Below are positions 50,700-59,641 of a stretch of 64,000 nt of DNA, piece after piece. Every line of letters begins with the position of its first letter. Positions within the stretch are counted from its first letter, which is position 1. Position numbers and translations under genes: made by a program. The DNA is from Streptomyces luteogriseus (GTDB lineage: Bacteria; Actinomycetota; Actinomycetes; Streptomycetales; Streptomycetaceae). The notes beneath the pieces are model-generated. The model saw nothing but the letters and a program-made list of their open reading frames with translations. It was not told the DNA's origin and searched no databases. The stretch is from assembly GCF_014205055.1 (NCBI RefSeq), contig NZ_JACHMS010000001.1, forward strand, positions 3,720,001 through 3,784,000. The letters run 5' to 3'.

Positions 50700-52427
50700 T
50701 CAATTCTCAGCCCCTTCGGCAGACGCGGCGCCGGAGTCGGACACCTTGTCCGGCTCCGCCACCGTCTCCTCGGAGAGCCCTGGTGCCTGCTCGTAGAGGT
50801 CGCCGGCGAGGTGCCCCAGTTCCTCGGGGACCTTGGCGGACTCGCTGCGGCCGAGGCCTGCCATCTCGACGACGGTGACGCCGTCGGCGCCCTTGACCGC
50901 GCGCACCCAGACGCGGCGGCGCTGGATGAACAGGGAGGCGGCGAGGCCGCCGATCGCGGCGAGGGCACCGGCGAGGGCCCAGCCGCTGCCGGGCTGCTGG
51001 ACGACCTGGAAGCCGGCCCACTCCTTGATGTCCTTGCCGAAGGTGACCGAACCGGCGCCGTTCGGGAGCTTCATGGTCTCGCCGGGCTTCAGCAGCTTCT
51101 TGAACAGCTTGCCCTTCGAGTCCTTGAACTCCTTCATGTTGGTGCGGTCCATCTGGTACACGCTCTGCGGGATGCCCGAGTCGGCCCCGAGGTCGCCGTG
51201 GTAGGCGGACAGCGCGAGCAGCGGATTGTCCAGCGCGGGGAACTGCGACAGCATCGTGCCGCTGGCGTGGCCGCCGAAGGTCGGCACGAAGAACGCGTTG
51301 AAGCCGAGCTGCTCCTTCTCGCCCTTGGCGTTGCGGTAGCCGTCGAGGACCCTGACGACACCGGAGGAGGTGACGTTGGCGTCCAGCGGCAGCAGCGGTA
51401 CGGCGTCGTCGAAGACGACCTTGCCCTTGGCGTCGCGGACGGTGACGACGGGGGCGTAGCCGTGGCTGACGAGGTAGACCTTGGAGTCGCCGATCTCCAG
51501 CGGGTGGTTCACCTCGACGGTGTCGTTCTCGTCCTTGCCGTAGGCGCCCACGCTGTAGGTGAGGTCGGCCTTGTAGACGCGCGGGGTGCCCTTGTTGGGG
51601 CCGGTGCGCTCGTAGGTGCCGGTGAACTTCTTCAGGTTGAAGCTGAACGGCACCAGGTCATCCGACGTGAAGAGGTTGCCGGACTTGAAGTCGTCGTACT
51701 GGGTGAGGGTGTTGGAGAAGCCGTTGCCCTCGACGACCAGTTTGTTGCCCTCGGACTTGTACAGCTGGCCCCAGGCGAAGGCGATCAGCATCACGATGAG
51801 GGCGATGTGGAAGACGAGGTTGCCCGTCTCGCGCAGGTAGCCCTTCTCGGCGGCGACAGCGTCCCCGGTGAGGTGGGTGCGGAAGCGGCGCTTCTTCAGC
51901 AGGGCGAGAGCGGCCTGGTGGACCTGCTCGGGTTCGGCCGTGGTGCGCCAGGTGGTGTGGGCGGGCAGCCGGTTCAGCCGCCGGGGCGCGCCGGGCGGCA
52001 GGCCGCGCAGCTGGCCGACGAACTGCCAGGTGCGGGGCACGATGCAGCCGATGAGGGAGACGAACAGCAGGATGTAGATCGCGGAGAACCACACCGAGCT
52101 GTAGACGTGGAACATGCCGATCTTGTCGTAGACGTCCCCGAGGGTCGGGTGGGCCTTGCGGAAGTCGGCGACCTTCGTCTCGTCGCTGCCGGACTGCGGG
52201 ATGAGCGAGCCGGGGATCGCGCCGAGGGAGAGCAGCAGGAGCAGCAGCAGGGCGACCCGCATGGAGGTCAGCTGCCGCCAGAACCAGCGGGCCCAGCCGA
52301 TGACGCCCAGGGCGGGCAGGTTGGGCGCGTCCTCCTTGGGGGCGGTGGACAGCTGGGAGCCGGCGTCACCCAGCTCCTGGTCCTCGGCGGCGGAGGGGGC
52401 CGGGTCGGAGGCGGTGGTCTTGCTCAT
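50700..52427 (-). CDS. resB: Cytochrome c biogenesis protein ResB
   Basis: A 575-residue membrane protein. Helices at about 55-75, 105-130, 200-220 and 510-530 bracket a large extracytoplasmic domain (about 225-500), the ResB plan. TSMRVALLLLLLLSLGAIPGSLIPQ and GNLVFHIALIVMLIAF (with a conserved His) are family features. It forms the system II synthetase with ResC. The ATG at 52427 is 3 nt after the ccdA stop, implying tight operon organisation. Confidence 0.94.
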   Translation of the reverse strand: MSKTTASDPAPSAAEDQELGDAGSQLSTAPKEDAPNLPALGVIGWARWFWRQLTSMRVALLLLLLLSLGAIPGSLIPQSGSDETKVADFRKAHPTLGDVYDKIGMFHVYSSVWFSAIYILLFVSLIGCIVPRTWQFVGQLRGLPPGAPRRLNRLPAHTTWRTTAEPEQVHQAALALLKKRRFRTHLTGDAVAAEKGYLRETGNLVFHIALIVMLIAFAWGQLYKSEGNKLVVEGNGFSNTLTQYDDFKSGNLFTSDDLVPFSFNLKKFTGTYERTGPNKGTPRVYKADLTYSVGAYGKDENDTVEVNHPLEIGDSKVYLVSHGYAPVVTVRDAKGKVVFDDAVPLLPLDANVTSSGVVRVLDGYRNAKGEKEQLGFNAFFVPTFGGHASGTMLSQFPALDNPLLALSAYHGDLGADSGIPQSVYQMDRTNMKEFKDSKGKLFKKLLKPGETMKLPNGAGSVTFGKDIKEWAGFQVVQQPGSGWALAGALAAIGGLAASLFIQRRRVWVRAVKGADGVTVVEMAGLGRSESAKVPEELGHLAGDLYEQAPGLSEETVAEPDKVSDSGAASAEGAEN

Positions 52428-52430
52428 CGA

Positions 52431-53204
52431 TCAGATCCCCACAGTGAAGCCGTCGGACCAGACCTGCATCTCCTGCACGATGCGGTCCCACGCGCCGGTC
52501 AGCAGCAGCAGACCGGTCACGATCATCATGGTGCCGCCGACCCGCATCACCCAGACGTAGTGGCGCTTGATCCAGCCGAAGGCTCCGAGGGCCTTGCGGA
52601 AGGCGACCGCGGCGAGCACGAAGGGCACGCCCAGGCCCAGACAGTACGCGAAGGTGAGTATCGCCCCGCGACCGGCGGTTCCCTGCTGCCAGGCGAGTGT
52701 CTGCACGGCGGACAGCGTCGGGCCGATGCAGGGCGTCCAGCCGATACCGAAGAGGGCGCCGAGCACGGGGGCTCCCACGAGGCCGGTCGCCGGCTTCTTG
52801 TGGAAACGGAACTCGCGCTGGGTGAGCCAGGGCATCAATCCCATGAAGAAGACGCCCATGAGGATCATCAGGACGCCCAGCACCTTGGTCAGCACGCCCC
52901 GCTCCTCCTGGAGCGTCTGGCCGAAGTATCCGAAGAGGGCCCCGCCGGAGACGAACACCGCCGTGAAGCCCAGGACGAACAGCGAGGCACCGGCGACCAT
53001 CCGTCCCCGCCGGGCCTCGGCCAGGTCGGTGCCGCTGACTCCGGTGACGTAGGACAGGTAACCGGGCACCAGCGGCAGGACGCAGGGCGAGAAGAAGGAG
53101 ACGAGGCCGCCGAGCAGCGCGATCGGCAGAGCCACGAGCAGGGCGCCGTTGAGCACCGTGCCGTTGGGGTCCGCGACCTCGGCGAGCGTGGTGACTGCGC
53201 TCAC
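52431..53204 (-). CDS. ccdA: Thiol-disulfide carrier CcdA
   Basis: A 257-residue six-helix membrane protein that passes electrons from cytosolic thioredoxin to the outer face. The redox Cys are in FSPCVLPLVPGY and WTPCIGPTL. GTG 53204 lies 13 nt after the tlpA stop. It supplies reductant to the TlpA-like protein, which keeps apocytochrome CxxCH motifs reduced for ResBC. Confidence 0.94.
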   Translation of the reverse strand: MSAVTTLAEVADPNGTVLNGALLVALPIALLGGLVSFFSPCVLPLVPGYLSYVTGVSGTDLAEARRGRMVAGASLFVLGFTAVFVSGGALFGYFGQTLQEERGVLTKVLGVLMILMGVFFMGLMPWLTQREFRFHKKPATGLVGAPVLGALFGIGWTPCIGPTLSAVQTLAWQQGTAGRGAILTFAYCLGLGVPFVLAAVAFRKALGAFGWIKRHYVWVMRVGGTMMIVTGLLLLTGAWDRIVQEMQVWSDGFTVGI

Positions 53205-53217
53205 GTCACTACTCCGC

Positions 53218-53868
53218 TCACTTCTCGGCGACGACCGGCTTGAGCATCTTCAGCAGCCGTTCCTCGCTGAGCGCGGACAGCGAGCGGGCCGCGATCTTGC
53301 CGTCCCGGTCGAGGATGAGCGTGGAGGGGATCGCCTGCGGGTTGAGCGTGCCCTTCTTGAAGCGCAGCAGCAGCTTGCCGGTCGGGTCGTAGAGGCTGGG
53401 GTAGGTGATGCCCCAGTCCTTCTCGAAGGCGAGGGCCGCGCCGGTGGAGGTGTCGCGGGTGTTGATGCCGACGAACTGCACGCCCTTGTCCGCGTACGCC
53501 TTGGAGACCTTCGCGAAGTACTTGGCCTCGGCGCGGCAGGGGTTGCACCAGGAGCCCCATACGTTGAGGACGACGACCTTGCCCTTGTAGTCGGCGACGT
53601 CGAGGGTCTTGCCGGCGATGGTCTCGCCGGACAGGTCGGGGGCCGGGGTGCGCTTGCCCTGGGCCACGGTGGCGACGCCGTCGGTGCCGGTGACGAAGTT
53701 GGTGTTGCCGCCCCCGCCGGAGGTGCCGCCGGAGCCGCACGCGGAGACGAGCAGCGCGACCGCGGCGAGAGGTGCGGTCAGGGCGGCGCTACGGCGGACA
53801 CGGCGGGTGCGCTCGGTGGCACTTGTCGTGCGGTTCGAGCGCAGGGGGGCGCTGCTGTCGGCACTCAT
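53218..53868 (-). CDS. TlpA/ResA-like thioredoxin lipoprotein
   Basis: A 216-residue secreted thioredoxin-fold lipoprotein. The lipobox is LVSAC with Cys at about residue 44; the active site WCNPC and cis-Pro IPSTLI are intact. It reduces the disulfide in apocytochrome c before haem attachment, taking electrons from CcdA encoded next. ATG at 53868. First gene of the cytochrome c maturation operon; downstream of the deacetylase on the same strand. Confidence 0.93.
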   Translation of the reverse strand: MSADSSAPLRSNRTTSATERTRRVRRSAALTAPLAAVALLVSACGSGGTSGGGGNTNFVTGTDGVATVAQGKRTPAPDLSGETIAGKTLDVADYKGKVVVLNVWGSWCNPCRAEAKYFAKVSKAYADKGVQFVGINTRDTSTGAALAFEKDWGITYPSLYDPTGKLLLRFKKGTLNPQAIPSTLILDRDGKIAARSLSALSEERLLKMLKPVVAEK

Positions 53869-53934
53869 GTGAAAAGTTTCGCATGCCCGTTCCGGGGATC
53901 TCGCCCACCCCCCTTGCGGGCGGAAAACCGCATT

Positions 53935-55230
53935 TCAGGCGGCGTTCCGCGAGGCCTCTCCGCTGGGCGTGGCGGCCCGGCCGGTGAACTCCCGCCAGCC
54001 ACCGGCCGGCTGCTGTCCGACGCCGAGCGTGCGGAGCTTTTCGAGCACCTCGGGCTTCTGCGCGTCCAGCCAGTCGGTGAACTGCCGGAAGGAGACGAGA
54101 CGCACATCCGCGCCCTTCTCCTTCTCGCGCGCGATGTGCTTGAAGGCCTCCTCGACGGCGTCCATGTAGATGCCGCCGTTCCACTGCTCGAAGTGGTTGC
54201 CGATGAAGAGGGGCGCCCGATTTGTTTCGTATGCCCGCTTGAATCCCTGGATGTACGCCTGGGCCGACTGCTTCCGCCAGCCCGGGTAGTTGTGGGCGGG
54301 TGCCTTCGTGGTCGCGAGGGACTGGTTGGCGAGCATGTTGTAGTCCATCGACAGGACCTCGAAGCCACGGCCGGGGAAAGGTATCTGCTGGAGGGGCAGG
54401 TCCCATATGCCCTGGCGCTTGGCGGGCCAGACCTGGAGGCCGCCGGGTGAGGAGGCGTCGTAGCGCCAGCCGAGCTCGCGGGCGGTGGGCAGCAGGTTGT
54501 CCCGGCCGAGCAGGCAGGGCGTACGGCCGCCGACGAGCTCCTTGTCGTAGTCGAACGGCAGCGACGGCAGGTCGGTCCAGCCGGTGTTGGTGCGCCACTC
54601 CTTCACGAAGGCCTTGGCCTGGTCGATCTCGCTGCGCCACTGCCGGGGCGTCCAGTTCTTGACCGAGCCGTGGGACTCGCCGCAGAAGTGCCCGTTGAAG
54701 TGGGTGCCGATCTCGTGGCCCTCGAGCCAGGCACGGTGGACGTTCTTCAGGGTCGCCTTGACGTGGTCGTCGGTGAGGTAACCGATGTCGGAGGCGCCGC
54801 GGGGGTTGTTCGGGGGGTTGTAGAGGCGCTTCTTCGACTCGGGCAGCAGATACAGCCCGGACAGGAAGAAGGTCATGCTCGCGCCGTGTTCCTTGGCGAG
54901 GTCCAGGAAGCGGGGGAAGAGGCCGTTGCCGACCTCGCCGGCGCCGTCCCAGGAGAACACGACGAACTGCGGCGGGGCCTGCCCCGGCTCCAGCGGCTCG
55001 GGCTCGGCGGGCTGGTGGGGCTGCTTGCCGGTGTAGGCGGTGGAGCCGTCACCGATGGGGCGGGCGGCGGGCTTGGGCTTCGCCTTCGCTCCGCCCTGTG
55101 CGGAGTCGCCGCCGGAACCGTCGGCGCGGCCGGAGTCGTCCGAGCCCGTGAGACCGCCGCATCCGGCGAGTGAGACGGCGGCGGCTCCCGCCCCGAGTCC
55201 GAGCATTCCCCTGCGGGAGAGAGCGCGCAT
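53935..55230 (-). CDS. Polysaccharide deacetylase-like lipoprotein (NodB fold)
   Basis: A 431-residue lipoprotein with an Arg-Arg signal (LSRRGMLGLG) and lipobox LAGC. The Asp motif is FSWDGAGE and the metal-binding motif THFNGHF (HxxxH), both matching the NodB/CE4 plan. C-terminal SFRQFTDWLDAQ is also typical. It probably acts on cell-wall or extracellular polysaccharide. Between lipobox and domain is a Gly/Ser/Lys/Pro-rich linker of about 65 residues. ATG 55230. Located 66 nt upstream of the tlpA-like gene. Confidence 0.85.
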   Translation of the reverse strand: MRALSRRGMLGLGAGAAAVSLAGCGGLTGSDDSGRADGSGGDSAQGGAKAKPKPAARPIGDGSTAYTGKQPHQPAEPEPLEPGQAPPQFVVFSWDGAGEVGNGLFPRFLDLAKEHGASMTFFLSGLYLLPESKKRLYNPPNNPRGASDIGYLTDDHVKATLKNVHRAWLEGHEIGTHFNGHFCGESHGSVKNWTPRQWRSEIDQAKAFVKEWRTNTGWTDLPSLPFDYDKELVGGRTPCLLGRDNLLPTARELGWRYDASSPGGLQVWPAKRQGIWDLPLQQIPFPGRGFEVLSMDYNMLANQSLATTKAPAHNYPGWRKQSAQAYIQGFKRAYETNRAPLFIGNHFEQWNGGIYMDAVEEAFKHIAREKEKGADVRLVSFRQFTDWLDAQKPEVLEKLRTLGVGQQPAGGWREFTGRAATPSGEASRNAA

Positions 55231-55687
55231 GGCATCCCCGATTCATCACGTCGTGCTGGTCACCCAGTCAGAGGACGTGAAGAACGGGGAGGTTCCGATT
55301 ATTTGCGCAGATTCCGTAACGAAGCAGTCGTAAACGATCAGAAGGGGGCGAAGGTCCGGGGCCCTGAGAGGGGCCGGGGCTCTGAGGTTCCGGAGTTCCG
55401 GAGCCGCCAGGCCGCCGGGCCGCCTGGCCGCCGGGCCGCCTGGCCGCCAGGCCGCCAGGCCGCCAGGCCGCGAGCCAACGCCCCTGCTGTCGTCCCGTCG
55501 GCGGGTTCACGCCTACCGCGCCGTGAGCCTGCCACGTGCGGCGACCGCCCGGCCCCGGGCGCACGGGGCTCCCCCGGGGGCGGGGTGCGCGGCTCCCCGG
55601 GTTTTCGCCCCGGAGGGCGGGTGCACGGCCGGCCGGGATCTCGCCCGGCAGCCGCGCTTGTCCACACCCTGTTGACGCGCGCCGCGT
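55231..55687. other. GC-rich repetitive intergenic region (457 bp)
   Basis: The gap between the deacetylase start and the histidine phosphatase stop. The first 100 bp are mixed-composition and should hold the deacetylase promoter. From 55350 onward the sequence is extremely G/C-rich, including an 8-bp tandem array (55405-55468) and a doubled TTCCGGAG around 55387-55402. No credible coding frame: the open frames there are Arg/Gly/Pro-rich reads of the repeats. Confidence 0.6.
55405..55468. repeat. 8-bp tandem repeat, eight units
   Basis: CGCC(A/G/T)GGC is repeated eight times without interruption, with the fifth base varying in the order A,G,T,G,T,A,A,A. Each unit is nearly self-complementary, so the array can form hairpins. 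It lies in a non-coding gap. Confidence 0.9.
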
Positions 55688-56386
55688 CTACGCCCCGAAG
55701 GCCTTGGCCTGGCCCTTGACCGGCTTCGCGCCGGCGAGGAGGTGGGCCGGGACCAGGTCGCGGGCCGGCTCGGTGTAGCCGACGGAGACGATCCGGTCAC
55801 CCTGGTACGTGAAGGTCGTCAGCGAGGCGAGCGTGCACTGGCGCTTGCGCGGGTCGTGCCAGAGGCGGCGGCGCTCGACGTACGACCGGACGATCCAGAT
55901 GGGCAGCTGGTGGCTGACCACGACCGCCTCGTGCCCGCGGGCCTTGTCCTTGGCCGCCCCCAGCGCGCTCATCATGCGGACGACCTGGTCGACGTACGGC
56001 TCGCCCCAGGACGGCCGGAACGGGTTGACCAGGTGCTTCCAGTTGCCCGGCTTGCGCAGCGCCCCGTCCCCGACCCCGAACGTCTTGCCCTGGAAGATGT
56101 TGTCGGCCTCGATCAGCCGCTCGTCCGTGGCGAGACCGAGCCCGTGCGCCTTGGCGATCGGCTCGGCCGTCTCCTGCGCCCGCTCCAGCGGCGAGGCGAC
56201 GACATGCGTCACATCGCGGCCGGACAGGTGCTCGGCGACCCGGTCGGCCATGCGGCGGCCCAGGTCGGAGAGGTGGTAGCCGGGGAGGCGGCCATAGAGG
56301 ATGCCGTCCGGGTTCGCGACCTCACCGTGCCGCATGAGGTGGACGACGGTGATGTCCTCGGCGCTGTCGTTGCGCTGGTCGCTCAT
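55688..56386 (-). CDS. Histidine phosphatase superfamily protein
   Basis: A 232-residue phosphoglycerate-mutase-like phosphatase. The phospho-His motif is LMRHGEVANPDG, the second catalytic region is VVSHQLPIWI (His), and ASPLERAQETA carries the conserved Arg/Glu. The substrate is unknown. The ATG at 56386 overlaps the hemL stop by 4 nt (ATGA), so it is translated together with hemL, a conserved arrangement in streptomycetes. Confidence 0.9.
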   Translation of the reverse strand: MSDQRNDSAEDITVVHLMRHGEVANPDGILYGRLPGYHLSDLGRRMADRVAEHLSGRDVTHVVASPLERAQETAEPIAKAHGLGLATDERLIEADNIFQGKTFGVGDGALRKPGNWKHLVNPFRPSWGEPYVDQVVRMMSALGAAKDKARGHEAVVVSHQLPIWIVRSYVERRRLWHDPRKRQCTLASLTTFTYQGDRIVSVGYTEPARDLVPAHLLAGAKPVKGQAKAFGA

Positions 56387-57699
56387 GCCGTCGCCTCCGC
56401 GGCCGCCCGGGCCGCCGCCGGAAGGGCGTCGGCGATCCGCTGTACGGCCCGCTCGTCGTGCGCGGTGGACACGAACCAGGACTCGAAGGAGGACGGCGGC
56501 AGGTAGACGCCGTCGGCGAGCAGCGAGTGGAAGAACGCGGTGAAGCGGAAGGACTCCTGGGTCTTGGCGTCCTCGTAGTTCCGCACGGGCCGGTCGGTGA
56601 AGAACACCGAGAACATGTTGGAGGCGGTCTGCACCCGGTGCGCGACGCCCTCCTTGGTCAGGGCCCCGGTGACGAGCCCCTGGATCTCCTTCGACACGGC
56701 GTCGACCTTGGCGTACGCGGCGTCGTCGAGCAGCCGCAGCTGGGCGAGGCCGGCCGCGGTGGCGACGGGGTTACCGGAGAGGGTGCCGGCCTGGTAGACG
56801 GGCCCGGCCGGAGCGAGGTGGGCCATGACGTCCGCCCGCCCGCCGAAGGCCGCCGCGGGGAAACCGCCGCCCATGACCTTGCCGAAGGTCATCAGGTCGG
56901 GGACCACGCCGTCGACCCCGAACCACCCGGCGCGGCTGGTCCGGAAGCCGGTCATGACCTCGTCGGAGACGTAGAGCGCGCCGTTCTCGGTGCAGAGGTC
57001 CTTCAGGCCCTGGTTGAACCCGTCGGCGGGCGGTACGACGCCCATGTTGCCCGGGGAGGCCTCGGTGATCACACAGGCGACCTCGCCCGGGTGCGCCCGG
57101 AAGGCCTCGCGGACGGCGTCGAGGTCGTTGTACGGCAGGACGATCGTGTCGCCGGCCTGCGCACCGGTGACGCCGGGGGTGTCGGGCAGCGCGAACGTGG
57201 CGACACCGCTGCCGGCCGCGGCGAGCAGCGAGTCGACGTGCCCGTGGTAGCACCCGGCGAACTTGATCACCTTGGTGCGCCGCGTGAATCCGCGGGCCAG
57301 CCGGATGGCGGACATGGTCGCCTCGGTGCCGCTGGACACCAGCCGCACCTGCTCCAGTGGCGCAACCCGGGCGGTCATCTCCTCGGCGAGCGCGACCTCG
57401 CCCTCACCGGGCGTGCCGAAGGACGTGCCGCGCGAGACGGCGTCCTGCACGGCGGCGATGACCTCGGGGTGGGAGTGCCCGAGGATCATGGGCCCCCAGG
57501 AGCAGACGAGGTCGACGTACTCCCTGCCGTCCGCGTCCGTCAGATAGGGGCCGGTGCCGGACACCATGAACCGCGGCGTGCCGCCGACGGCTCGGAAGGC
57601 CCGCACCGGTGAGTTCACGCCGCCGGGCGTGACGGCCGCCGCGCGGTCGAACAGAGCCTGCGAGGCCGGTGCTTCATACGGATATGCCAGTTCACTCAT
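56383..57699 (-). CDS. hemL: Glutamate-1-semialdehyde 2,1-aminomutase
   Basis: A 438-residue PLP enzyme that converts glutamate-1-semialdehyde to 5-aminolevulinate for haem synthesis. FTPGGVNSPVRAF-type start (AAAVTPGGVNSPVRAF), SSGTEATMSAIRLAR, KFAGCYHGHVDSLL and the PLP Lys in LMTFGKVMGGGFP are present. ATG 57699 has GGAGAAG upstream. Its product feeds the cytochromes matured by the resBC genes nearby. Stop overlaps the histidine phosphatase start. Confidence 0.96.
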   Translation of the reverse strand: MSELAYPYEAPASQALFDRAAAVTPGGVNSPVRAFRAVGGTPRFMVSGTGPYLTDADGREYVDLVCSWGPMILGHSHPEVIAAVQDAVSRGTSFGTPGEGEVALAEEMTARVAPLEQVRLVSSGTEATMSAIRLARGFTRRTKVIKFAGCYHGHVDSLLAAAGSGVATFALPDTPGVTGAQAGDTIVLPYNDLDAVREAFRAHPGEVACVITEASPGNMGVVPPADGFNQGLKDLCTENGALYVSDEVMTGFRTSRAGWFGVDGVVPDLMTFGKVMGGGFPAAAFGGRADVMAHLAPAGPVYQAGTLSGNPVATAAGLAQLRLLDDAAYAKVDAVSKEIQGLVTGALTKEGVAHRVQTASNMFSVFFTDRPVRNYEDAKTQESFRFTAFFHSLLADGVYLPPSSFESWFVSTAHDERAVQRIADALPAAARAAAEATA

Positions 57700-57948
57700 G
57701 ACCTGCGACTTCTCCGACCTTCTCCGACGCTGTCGGGCTCCGGGTGCCAGTGACCTGTTCAGGGTAGGCCAGGGGCGTGGGCGGGCGGGGCACGGGACAA
57801 CCGGCCCCGCACCCGCCGCCGTCTGCGAGACTGGTCCCTGATACACACAGCTCGAACGGCCCGGGGTGGCCGGAGGCTGCGGAGATCCTGCGGGCAGATG
57901 TTTCAGCGCACGTTTCGGCGGGCGGCCGTGGGGGAGGTCACTGACACG
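57700..57948. promoter_or_regulatory. hemL upstream region
   Basis: The gap to the left of the putative small gene at 57949. On the minus strand it must hold the hemL promoter; AGGGTA (57761-57766, reading TACCCT on that strand) could be a -10 but no good -35 is seen. Nothing else is recognised. Confidence 0.35.
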
Positions 57949-58218
57949 ATGATCGGGTTGCGCGGCGGGGGCGACGCGTTCTGGAAAAGCAGTCGGGTGG
58001 AGATATGCATCGCGGTGGCGGACTGGGCGAGGGGACTGATGACCTGGGTCCTCGACGTGCCCGGCGGGGAAGGCACCGACGCGAGGCGGAGGACGCTCAG
58101 GAAGCGCGTCAGACACAGGACCGGCCGAGTGAACCGGAGCGGGCCGCCGGACGTACTGAACGCCAGGTGGACGATCTTCGGGCCGGGGGCAGCGGGAATG
58201 GTGGTCGGGTGGGGGTGA
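57949..58218 (+). CDS. Possible small protein coupled to downstream hypothetical
   Basis: An 89-codon frame from ATG 57949, with GGGGGAGG 11 nt upstream. About nine codons in ten end in G or C, compared with roughly two-thirds in the neighbouring frame. The stop TGA overlaps the GTG start of the next gene in a GTGA junction, a typical coupled start. The product is basic with a hydrophobic patch (about 19-36) and is not recognised. It is rich in AGG Arg codons, unusual for this genome, so it may be a spurious frame. Confidence 0.35.
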   Translation: MIGLRGGGDAFWKSSRVEICIAVADWARGLMTWVLDVPGGEGTDARRRTLRKRVRHRTGRVNRSGPPDVLNARWTIFGPGAAGMVVGWG

Positions 58219-58646
58219 CGTACAAGTACTTCGGTGCGCCCGACGGCGCGACCGCGGCCCGCGTCCCGATCTCGATGCGCCCCGAGGAGCTCGGAGGCGA
58301 CGAGCTCGGCATGAACGGCATGTTCACGAAGATCAAGCCGGAGACCATGGCGGCCATGGTCCTCACGGGCATAGAGGGCGTCCCCCTGCACAAGGTCCCG
58401 CCCCTGGAACTGGTCGTCCTGCACCCCGACTACGCAGTGGTGAAACTCCCCATGACGGTCGTCGACCCCCTGCGCGGCATCGGCGAGGAAGCGGTCGGCG
58501 CGGCGGCCTTCATCTGGTCGACGGTCCCCGACCGGGGCGGCCCCCGCGACGCGTTCAACGTCTACCAACTGCTGCACGAGTGGCAGGACTTCTCGCACCG
58601 GCTGCACGAGGCGGGGCACCAGCCTTACTGCCTGGTCTGGCCCTGA
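58215..58646 (+). CDS. Conserved hypothetical protein
   Basis: A 143-residue soluble protein of a kind I have seen in actinobacteria but cannot name. It starts VTYKYFGAPDGATAARVPI, has PEELGGDELGMNGMFTKIKPETMAAMVL and ends with a Trp-rich HEWQDFSHRLHEAGHQPYCLVWP. No signal or membrane segment. GTG 58215 is chosen because the upstream frame ends there (GTGA overlap); GTG 58209 is possible. Alone or with the small gene at 57949. Divergent from hemL. Confidence 0.65.
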   Translation: MTYKYFGAPDGATAARVPISMRPEELGGDELGMNGMFTKIKPETMAAMVLTGIEGVPLHKVPPLELVVLHPDYAVVKLPMTVVDPLRGIGEEAVGAAAFIWSTVPDRGGPRDAFNVYQLLHEWQDFSHRLHEAGHQPYCLVWP

Positions 58647-58799
58647 GCCGACCCGCTCCTCGACCGGGCACGGTCCAGGGGGCGAGATCCGGTCGACCCG
58701 CGGGTCGAGCGGCTGCACCGCCCCGGTCAGGGGGATGAGCCGTGCCCGCGTTGGGCAGTACGGGTACGCAGCCGGTGACCATGACCCCAGGGGGACCTC

Positions 58800-59600
58800 G
58801 TGCGTGATCTCGCGGACTCGATCGAATCGGTGGAGCAGCTCGCCACGGTCTGGCGGGCCATGGTGCTCGACCGGGACCCGCGGGCCGATGTGCGGGACCT
58901 GCCGGGCATCGCCGTGCGGTGGGCCGACTGCCGGTTCGCCTTCTGGAACTGTCTGACCCTGACGGACGTCGGCGCGGACGCCGGGCTGCTGAAGCAGCGG
59001 CTGAACGAGGCCGCAGAGATCATGCGGTCGAAGTCCCGTCCCGGGTTCCTGTGGGTCTTCGAGGATCTGCTCGACGACCCGGCGCGCGCCGCGCTCGAGG
59101 AGGCCGCCGGGGAAGCGGGGCTCGCCTACGCCTTCCCCGGCACCGGCATGGCGGGAGATCTGCTGCCGATCCCCGAGCCCGCCCATCCCGAGCTGACCTT
59201 CGTGCGCGTGACCGACGACGAACTCCTCGCGGCCTACGCGGACATCAACTCGCGTGCGTACGGGTTCCCGTTGGAGGACGGGCGGGACGGGCTCGCCGGG
59301 TCCTCGCTGTGGAAGAGCGACGTGTTCGCGTACCTGGGTCTGCGCGACGGGGTTCCCGTGACGTGCGCCGCCACCGTCGAGGCGGACGGGCGGCTCTTCG
59401 TCGTGCTCGTCGCCACCGATCCGGCGTGGGAGCGGCGCGGGTACGGGGAGGCCGTGACCCGCAAGGCGCTGTACGAGGGGGCCCGGGCCACCGGACCGAC
59501 CCGGGCGACGCTGCACGCGACCGCCGCCGGCGCGCCCGTGTACCCGCGGATCGGGTTCCGGCCGAACTCCCCGATCGGGTTCTACTCGCTCGCGGACTGA
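58800..59600 (+). CDS. GNAT-family N-acetyltransferase
   Basis: A 266-residue protein with a GNAT domain in its second half: strand LFVVLVATDPAWERRGYGEAVTR (the RxxGxG acetyl-CoA loop is ERRGYG) and the C-terminal YPRIGFRPNSPIGFY. The first 130 residues form a separate helical/beta unit with a Trp/Phe-rich core (RFAFWNCL, GFLWVFEDLL) of unknown role. GTG 58800 follows AGGGGGA. Convergent with the Hsp90-like gene. Confidence 0.85.
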   Translation: MRDLADSIESVEQLATVWRAMVLDRDPRADVRDLPGIAVRWADCRFAFWNCLTLTDVGADAGLLKQRLNEAAEIMRSKSRPGFLWVFEDLLDDPARAALEEAAGEAGLAYAFPGTGMAGDLLPIPEPAHPELTFVRVTDDELLAAYADINSRAYGFPLEDGRDGLAGSSLWKSDVFAYLGLRDGVPVTCAATVEADGRLFVVLVATDPAWERRGYGEAVTRKALYEGARATGPTRATLHATAAGAPVYPRIGFRPNSPIGFYSLAD

Positions 59601-59618
59601 TCGGCGGAAGACCTGGCC

Positions 59619-59637
59619 CGGCCCCCACGAGGGGCCG
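59619..59637. terminator. Short GC hairpin between convergent genes
   Basis: CGGCCCC (59619-59625) and GGGGCCG (59631-59637) form a 7-bp stem with a 5-nt loop, midway between the GNAT stop (59600) and the Hsp90-like gene's stop (59642). It may act in both directions. Confidence 0.6.
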
Positions 59638-59641
59638 TCCT

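Noticed and set aside
55405..55468. A miniature inverted-repeat transposon
   Set aside because: No terminal repeats or target-site duplication; it is a short-unit tandem array.
55338..55667. Arg/Gly/Pro-rich minus-strand frames over the 8-bp repeat region
   Set aside because: They translate the repeats themselves and have no start site or conserved pattern.
58005..58214. N-terminal extension of the hypothetical at 58215 from ATG 58005
   Set aside because: The extension's third-base G/C content is only about two-thirds, its sequence is charged low-complexity, and the other frame better fits coding with a coupled GTGA start.
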